DNA of 64,000 bases, taken from positions 3,095,001 to 3,159,000 of the forward strand of contig NZ_CP136856.1 in NCBI RefSeq assembly GCF_033807535.1, given 5' to 3'. Each line of letters begins with the position of its first letter. Within the stretch, counting starts at the first letter, position 1. Shown here in pieces: positions 59,156 to 64,000 of this stretch. Source of the DNA: Oceanisphaera sp. IT1-181. GTDB lineage: Bacteria; Pseudomonadota; Gammaproteobacteria; Enterobacterales; Aeromonadaceae. A program made the translations under genes and the position numbers. The notes under the pieces were generated by a model, which did not search any database, was not told where the DNA came from, and saw only the letters and a list, made by a program, of their open reading frames with translations.

Positions 59156-59965
59156 ATGACGCGAAAAGCCGCAACACTGGATAATAAACTAAAGAATCGT
59201 AAGGCTCTTTTACAGCAGCTCGCCGAGCAAAGAGGCATTGCTGGATTACTGCATGGCGACACCAAAATCAGCTTTGGTGAGCGTTTTAAAATTCGTCATC
59301 AGCTCGATGAAGCGGCGCGGCAAAAAAATCTAGAAACCATAGTGGAACTAGCCAGTCTGCAAGATAATGATGAAGTCGGCAATGAGCCAGACCCAGACTG
59401 GATCAGTCATTTCCTTGAATTAGCAGAAAATATTCGCCATCCCACCATGCAGCAATTTTGGGCCAATATTCTCTCGCAAGAAGTCCTCAACCCGGGGCAT
59501 TGTTCGATTCAGGCCTTGAGTCGCTTACAATTGATGACCCAAAAAGATGCGCTGCTATTACAAAGAGCCAGCGCCCTCGCCTGCCACTTTGGCGATGAAA
59601 ATTTAAGGTTACTGTTTGGTTATCAATATCGCACCTTGTTACAAGGCCAGCGCCAGCAGCGGCTTAATTTAGGCCGTTATCGCCTGCCTTATGCGGGTCT
59701 GATGCAATTATTTGAGCTGGGTTTGTTACATCAAGCAGAATTAGAATCCGGCGAGTTATCGCAGACTTCGCCGCTGCGCGTAATATTGAACAATCAGCCC
59801 ATGACCTTGCAGCCACAGCGCAAAGGCATACGGCTGCTGTACTACCGCTTTACTACCGTCGGTAACGAGTTAGCCGCCTTGATCACAGAAACCACCCCTG
59901 CTGATTATCGTAACGAACTACAAGATCTATTAGCCCCGCTGGGACAGTTGAGCCTCAAGATATAG
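59156..59965 (+). CDS. TIGR03899-like protein of unknown function
   Basis: A 269-aa predicted cytoplasmic protein, mostly helical. Distinct segments are DPDWISHFLELAENIRHPTMQQFWANILSQEVLNPGHCSIQALSRL, resembling DUF2806-type families in which a PD.DW..F...A..I.....Q..WA.IL..E.. pattern recurs, and YRLPYAGLMQLFELGLLH. The family name is from memory and tentative. No catalytic motif is visible. It is divergent from the small membrane ORF. The ribosome-binding site is weak. Confidence 0.65.
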   Translation: MTRKAATLDNKLKNRKALLQQLAEQRGIAGLLHGDTKISFGERFKIRHQLDEAARQKNLETIVELASLQDNDEVGNEPDPDWISHFLELAENIRHPTMQQFWANILSQEVLNPGHCSIQALSRLQLMTQKDALLLQRASALACHFGDENLRLLFGYQYRTLLQGQRQQRLNLGRYRLPYAGLMQLFELGLLHQAELESGELSQTSPLRVILNNQPMTLQPQRKGIRLLYYRFTTVGNELAALITETTPADYRNELQDLLAPLGQLSLKI

Positions 59966-60205
59966 CGCCCAGCACCAAGGGCCTAGCTAAAACCAACCTC
60001 CGCTTATGATGATTTGGTGCTCCATCCGACATCACATCATTATCTGATAGATTCCACTTCTTAAGTTAAGCCAACAAAACCTAGGCAAAAAAATACCGGA
60101 ACAAGTCCGGTATAAAGGTGGTTTACAAATAAGGGGTTATCTTGAGATTTGTTCTCGTTCTAGCTGGGCGCAGGGCGCAGGGCGCTTGATGCTCGGCGCT
60201 ATGAT
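59966..60205. repeat. GCGCCCAGCACCAAGG-type paired arms downstream of cysG
   Basis: GCGCCCAGCACCAAGGGCCT (59967-59986) and the opposing AGCTGGGCGCAGGGCGCAGG (about 60162) followed by GCGCTTGATGCTCGGCGCT are imperfect complements about 170 bp apart. Between them lies a hairpin (ACCGGAACAAGTCCGGT, 60097-60113) and no gene. A second pair of the same family occurs at 61727-61860, so cysG is bracketed by both. Confidence 0.65.
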
Positions 60206-61615
60206 TTAAGCATATTGCTCTTGAGCTTCGGCCTGTACCGCCTGTGCTTCCGCTTGGGGCTTAAACCAAGCCAGTGAATCTGCTAATGCGGCCACTTCGC
60301 CAATTACCATCAAAGATGGGCTGACTACCTGTTCAGCCAGCAACCCTAACTCACTTAAGGTGCCGCGCACTACGCGCTGCTGAGGTGTGGTACCGCGCTC
60401 GATTAAGGCCACCGGTGTGCTGGAGGCTAAGCCATTTTCGATTAAGCGCTGTTGAATATGTGCCGAGCGCATTAGCCCCATGTAAATCACCAAGGTCTGG
60501 CGGCTTTGCGCCAGTGATGCCCAGTTCGGCTCTTTACCATCTTGTTTGCTGTGGCCGGTAATAAACACCGCACTTTGCGCATGATCGCGATGGGTCAAGG
60601 GAATGCCCGCATAGGCGGTGGCACCCGCCGCCGCAGTAATGCCCGGTACCACTTGATAAGGAATACCGGCTTCTTTTAATGTTTCTAATTCTTCTGCACC
60701 GCGACCAAACATAAAGGGGTCGCCACCTTTAAGCCGTACCACGCGCTTACCGGTTAATGCCTGATCGACCAATAGCTGATTAATTTGGTCTTGGGGTACG
60801 CTGTGATGACCGGCTTTTTTACCCACAGCAATCAGCTCGGCTTCTGGGCGAATTAAGGCCATAATTTCCGGCGATACTAGTTGGTCGTACAACACCACTT
60901 CGGCCTTTTGTAATTCATTTAAGGCTTTAATAGTGAGCAGCTCAGGGTCACCTGGGCCTGCGCCCACCAAGATCACTTCACCGGTTTGCGGCTGATTGAT
61001 CGCCTGCTCTAACCAGCGCTCGGCACTCGCCAACTCACCTTGTTGTAATAGCGTATTAAGCTGGGCGTCATCTTCGGCGCGCGCCCAAAAGCGACGGCGT
61101 TCATCGCTGGTGGCAAAGGCCGCCTGCACCTTAGTGCGCAGCTTACCGGCAACGCGGCTCAGCTCACCCCAGTGTTTAGGTAACAGTGCATCTAGGCGAG
61201 CACGCAATAAACGCGCCAGCCAAGGGGCGTCACCGCCGGTGCTAAAAGCCACTTGCAGCGGAAAACGCTCTACAATCGAGGGAAAGATCACCGCTGAGCG
61301 CTTGCTATCATCAGCCTTATTGACCAATAAACCACGCAAGTTCGCCGCCTGATAGACGTGGGCGTTCACTTCCTTGTTATCGGTGGCCGCCACCACTAAG
61401 AATTGCTCATCAAGATAGTGCTCTTCGAACACATCGTTTTGCCAAATAAACTGCGACTGCAGCGCAATCAGTTCAGGGCACAATAATGGTGCCACTATGG
61501 TTAAGCGGGCACCGCGCGCCAGCAAGACCCGCGCTTTACGAGCGGCCACTTTGCCTCCCCCCACTACCAAGCAAGGGCGGTGTTTAATTTTAATAAATAG
61601 GGGTAGGTGTTCCAT
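60206..61615 (-). CDS. cysG: siroheme synthase (multifunctional CysG)
   Basis: A 469-aa trifunctional enzyme. The N-terminal precorrin-2 dehydrogenase/ferrochelatase module has the NAD motif VVGGGKVAARKA and the sirohydrochlorin-binding FSTGGDAPWLARLLR. The C-terminal SAM uroporphyrinogen-III methyltransferase module (from about 212) has VGAGPGDPELLTIKAL, VRLKGGDPFMFGRGAEELE and PGITAAAGATAYAGIPLTHR. It makes the siroheme used by CysI, encoded nearby. I start at 61615 (MEHLPLFIKIKHRPC), aligning with E. coli CysG. Confidence 0.97.
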   Translation of the reverse strand: MEHLPLFIKIKHRPCLVVGGGKVAARKARVLLARGARLTIVAPLLCPELIALQSQFIWQNDVFEEHYLDEQFLVVAATDNKEVNAHVYQAANLRGLLVNKADDSKRSAVIFPSIVERFPLQVAFSTGGDAPWLARLLRARLDALLPKHWGELSRVAGKLRTKVQAAFATSDERRRFWARAEDDAQLNTLLQQGELASAERWLEQAINQPQTGEVILVGAGPGDPELLTIKALNELQKAEVVLYDQLVSPEIMALIRPEAELIAVGKKAGHHSVPQDQINQLLVDQALTGKRVVRLKGGDPFMFGRGAEELETLKEAGIPYQVVPGITAAAGATAYAGIPLTHRDHAQSAVFITGHSKQDGKEPNWASLAQSRQTLVIYMGLMRSAHIQQRLIENGLASSTPVALIERGTTPQQRVVRGTLSELGLLAEQVVSPSLMVIGEVAALADSLAWFKPQAEAQAVQAEAQEQYA

Positions 61616-61726
61616 GGCAATGTCCACTCATACAATAAAGTAGAAGCATTGTAAGGCAGAGCAAGTAGATCTCAAAAGAATGGATAATGATTTTTTATTC
61701 CAAAAAGGAATAAGTGAGAGGCAACG

Positions 61727-61860
61727 CCGAGCGCCCAGCACCAAGCGCCTAGCTGAAAACCAACCCAACAGAGAAAGATACGGTCGCGAGTCCGATGACA
61801 GCAGAGAGCAGAGGGTAGTTTTGTTCTTCTTTAGCTGGGCGCCGGGCGCTCGGCGCTGCT
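61727..61860. repeat. second GCGCCCAGCACCAAGC-type arm pair, upstream of cysG
   Basis: GAGCGCCCAGCACCAAGCGC (from 61728) and the opposing TAGCTGGGCGCCGGGCGCTC (from 61832) are imperfect complements about 80 bp apart. Same family as 59966-60205. No gene lies between. Confidence 0.7.
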
Positions 61861-61861
61861 T

Positions 61862-62263
61862 TTATTTAATCATCTGGCGTAATAAGTCTTTCCACGACAC
61901 CAAGCCGATTAGCTTTTCTTGCTCAACCACCGGCAAGCAGCCGATGTTGTGTTCAAGCATAATACGGGCGGCACTTTGCAAGGTAGCAGCACCGGTAATG
62001 GTGATGACATCTCGGCTCATCACTTGGTGAACGCGCCTTTGTAAGGTGTCTCGATCCCGCTCTACTTCTGCATCTGTGCCCAAATAGGGGCTGAGCGCGC
62101 GGCTCATGTCTGCATGGCTAATAATGCCACACAGCTGCTCTTGACCATTCAACACCAATAAATGGCGAAAGGCAGACTGAGTAAAAATATCTTGCACAAA
62201 CGCCAGTCGATCGTCTTGATGGACAGTGGCAATCCGTCGGGTCATTATTTCCTGAACTCGCAT
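61862..62263 (-). CDS. two-CBS-domain protein
   Basis: A 133-aa protein made of a tandem CBS pair. First domain: MTRRIATVHQDDRLAFVQDIF..FRHLLVLNGQEQLCGIISHADM; second: VMSRDVITITGAATLQSAARIMLEHNIGCLPVVEQEKLIGLVSWKDL. Such stand-alone modules bind adenosyl ligands (AMP, ATP, SAM) and regulate partner proteins. The partner is unknown; its position between cysG and cysH suggests, without proving, a link to sulfur metabolism. Confidence 0.9.
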   Translation of the reverse strand: MRVQEIMTRRIATVHQDDRLAFVQDIFTQSAFRHLLVLNGQEQLCGIISHADMSRALSPYLGTDAEVERDRDTLQRRVHQVMSRDVITITGAATLQSAARIMLEHNIGCLPVVEQEKLIGLVSWKDLLRQMIK

Positions 62264-62307
62264 GCGCTCTCCTTATAAAGGTCTATTGACCGGAGAAAGC
62301 ATACGGT

Positions 62308-63078
62308 TTAGATACCGCTACCGTCAGCTTCCTGCGAGTCATGAAGACCACATTCACGCTTCATACCAAAGAAGCGCGTATCTGCCTCAGACATGCCCGG
62401 TTCCCATTTCGCCGTGGTGTGCACATCGCCCACTGAAACGTAACCTTGCTCCCACAGCGGATGATAAGGCAAATCAAACTGTTGCAGGTAATAATGCACG
62501 TCTTTGTTGCTCCAGTCGATGATCGGCAAGAACTTGAAACGTCCGCCTTGTACGCCCAGCACTTCTAACTTATCGCGGCTCTCAGACTGGCTGCGGCGCA
62601 AACCAGAAAACCAAGTGCTGGCCTCTAATTCACGCAGCGCCCGCTGCATCGGCTCAACTTTATTCAGCTGGTTGTAACGGCTCAGGCCTTCAGCGCCCTG
62701 CTCCCACAAGTTGCCGTAACAGGCTTCTTGCCATGCAGCCGAGCGACTGGCCTGATAAATCTTTAGGTTTAAGCCTAAACGCTCGGTTAATTCGTCGATA
62801 AAGCGATAGGTTTCCGGAAATAAATAACCGGTGTCGGTCAAAATCACCGGCACATCGGCTTTTTCTTTGGTGACCAAGTGCAGCATCACCGCCGCCTGAA
62901 TACCAAAGCTTGAGGACAACACCGGAGCACCCGGTAGGTGCTCCAATGCCCAGCGCACCCGCTCAGGCGCGCTCATGGCCGCTAGCTCTTGATTGAGCGG
63001 GGCCAAGGCCGCCGCTCGTTCAACAGCACTCAGGTTAGTCAGCTCAGATAAGCTAAGTAACACACTAGACTGCGGCAT
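62308..63078 (-). CDS. cysH: phosphoadenosine phosphosulfate reductase
   Basis: A 256-aa thioredoxin-dependent PAPS reductase of assimilatory sulfate reduction, producing sulfite. LSSSFGIQAAVMLHLV is the nucleotide-loop start, DTGYLFPETYRF and GLRRSQSESRDKL bind PAPS, and the catalytic Cys lies in KRECGLHDS. There is no second CC pair, so it lacks the Fe-S cluster of APS reductases. I start at 63078 (MPQSSVLLSL) because GAGGG is 6 nt upstream; the longer ORF reads into cysI. It overlaps the cysI end by 14 nt. Confidence 0.96.
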   Translation of the reverse strand: MPQSSVLLSLSELTNLSAVERAAALAPLNQELAAMSAPERVRWALEHLPGAPVLSSSFGIQAAVMLHLVTKEKADVPVILTDTGYLFPETYRFIDELTERLGLNLKIYQASRSAAWQEACYGNLWEQGAEGLSRYNQLNKVEPMQRALRELEASTWFSGLRRSQSESRDKLEVLGVQGGRFKFLPIIDWSNKDVHYYLQQFDLPYHPLWEQGYVSVGDVHTTAKWEPGMSEADTRFFGMKRECGLHDSQEADGSGI

Positions 63079-64000
63079 AAAAATCCCTCGCCGAGTCGAT
63101 AACAGGGGCGATGATGCCGGCACGAATAACAAAGTCACCAAAGCCTTCACCGCTGTTGCGTTCCGCGGACCAACGGCCAATCAGCTCATCCAGCTCCGCC
63201 ATAATTTGGCGGTCGGTGATGTTTTCTTTGTACATACGCGGAATACGCGTGCCTTCGCGGTTGCCGCCTAAGTGCAGGTTATAACGACCGGGCGCCTTAC
63301 CCACTAGGCCCACTTCCGCCAACATGGCACGACCACAGCCGTTCGGGCAGCCGGTCACACGAAAGATAATATTGTCATCACTAATATTGTGCTTGGCCAA
63401 GTAACCTTCTAACTCAGTCACGTACTCTGGCAACACCCGCTCCGACTCCGCCATGGCTAACGGGCAAGTAGGCAATGACACACAGGCCATTGAGCTCTTA
63501 CGCTGCTCGGAGACTGAATCTTCAATTAAACCGTGCTCGCGCGCTAACTGCTCAATGCGCGCTTTCTCACTGGTCGGCACGCCGGCAATGATCAGATTTT
63601 GGTTGGCGGTTAAGCGAAAATCACCTTGGTGAATGTTAGCAATCTCACGCATACCTGTTTTCAGGGTTTTACCTGGGTAATCCAGAATACGGCCGTTTTC
63701 GATAAAGAGCGTTAAGTGCTGCTTACCGTCGATACCTTCTACCCAACCAAAGCGATCGCCACGGCTAGTAAATTCATAAGGACGAACCTCAGCAAAGGTG
63801 ATACCGGCACGCTTTTCTACTTCCGCCTTAAATACCTCTACGCCCACTCGCTCAAGGGTATATTTGGTCTTGGCGTTTTTACGCTCGACTCGGTTACCCA
63901 TGTCACGCTGCGTGGTCACTACCGCTTCGGCAATGGCAATAGTGTGCGACAGCGGGATAAAACCAAAGTCGGTAGCTTTGCGCGGGAAAGTCGCGGTGTC
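63065..64000 (-). CDS. cysI: sulfite reductase hemoprotein subunit, C-terminal part (cut by window edge)
   Basis: The last 311 codons of CysI, which reduces sulfite to sulfide with siroheme and a 4Fe-4S cluster. The reading frame stays open to the window edge; E. coli-like ATDFGFIPLSHT..AEAVVTTQRD precedes NRVERKNAKTKYTLERVGVE, so the start lies beyond 64000. Cluster/siroheme cysteines are in SMACVSLPTCPLAMAES and VTGCPNGCGRAM, and NLHLGGNREGTRIP is conserved. It overlaps cysH, indicating a cysIH unit; cysJ is expected further upstream. Confidence 0.97.
   Translation of the reverse strand, partial: DTATFPRKATDFGFIPLSHTIAIAEAVVTTQRDMGNRVERKNAKTKYTLERVGVEVFKAEVEKRAGITFAEVRPYEFTSRGDRFGWVEGIDGKQHLTLFIENGRILDYPGKTLKTGMREIANIHQGDFRLTANQNLIIAGVPTSEKARIEQLAREHGLIEDSVSEQRKSSMACVSLPTCPLAMAESERVLPEYVTELEGYLAKHNISDDNIIFRVTGCPNGCGRAMLAEVGLVGKAPGRYNLHLGGNREGTRIPRMYKENITDRQIMAELDELIGRWSAERNSGEGFGDFVIRAGIIAPVIDSARDFYAAV

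Noticed and set aside
61680..62030. 116-aa plus-strand ORF upstream of cysG
   Set aside because: It runs through the GCGCCCAGCACC repeat arms and into the antisense of the CBS gene, so its frame is incidental.
1..64000. Search for tRNA genes, prophage, toxin-antitoxin or antiphage defence modules
   Set aside because: Nothing in the sequence resembles these; apart from the two IS elements, repeats and one pseudogene, the content is housekeeping. A tRNAscan and defence-gene HMM search would confirm this.

Overview
The window is a piece of a gammaproteobacterial chromosome. Protein similarity recalled from E. coli, together with gene order, points to the Aeromonadales/Vibrio side of the class, perhaps an Oceanisphaera-, Oceanimonas- or Zobellella-like marine or brackish bacterium. 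The genus is an inference; no search was run. Conserved neighbourhoods shared with enterics include gmhB upstream of an rRNA operon and beside metNIQ, arcB beside gltBD, dksA-gluQ-pcnB-folK-panBCD, yadGH near hpt, and ppa near ytfJ. Nearly all coding sequence is housekeeping, and accessory content is limited to two insertion sequences, one decayed gene and many intergenic repeats.

Layout. 1-7.4 kb, minus strand: the 5' end of a 16S rRNA gene with its two promoters, gmhB, and a five-gene Yej-type peptide ABC importer in which the two ATPases are separate genes. 7.4-10.7 kb: the methionine importer metNIQ under a probable MetJ-controlled promoter, then rfaH. 10.8-12.4 kb: an IS110-family element inside a dispersed intergenic repeat. 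12.4-17.7 kb, minus: a LysM/beta-barrel-like protein, a dGTPase-family protein and arcB. 18-24 kb: gltBD and a second copy of the repeat that the IS110 element interrupts. 24.5-27.8 kb: mtnN, a CbiB/CobD-like gene, btuF and a TRIC-like channel. 28-39.6 kb: tyrS, a MepM-like endopeptidase, HIT and glutaredoxin-like proteins, erpA, a DUF6776-like protein, hemL, a VOC protein, mrcB and hrpB. 39.7-44.5 kb: an intact IS1595-type element with an 8-bp target duplication, a broken periplasmic binding protein gene and a CHASE-GGDEF-EAL protein. 44.5-58 kb: thpR, sfsA, dksA-gluQ, pcnB-folK, panBCD, an acetyltransferase, yadGH, hpt, ubiX-mpl and ppa. 58-64 kb: ytfJ, an unlisted 37-codon membrane ORF, a TIGR03899-like protein, cysG, a CBS protein, cysH and the 3' part of cysI.

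Pathways. Methionine uptake (metNIQ), MTA/SAH recycling (mtnN) and cobalamin handling (CbiB-like, btuF) occur close together. Sulfate assimilation is represented by cysG, which makes the siroheme used by CysI, and by cysHI. The pan genes supply pantothenate. ArcB, DksA, RfaH and the c-di-GMP enzyme are global regulators.

The most notable non-coding signals are these: an IS110 element whose non-coding end shares a 9-nt match with its insertion site, as a bridge RNA guide would; a pcnB gene that appears to start at AUU, as in E. coli; an IscR type 1-like site on the erpA promoter; met boxes on the metN promoter; an FNR-like box between arcB and gltB; a 97-bp multi-hairpin element just upstream of pcnB; and several families of paired inverted-repeat arms in intergenic spaces.
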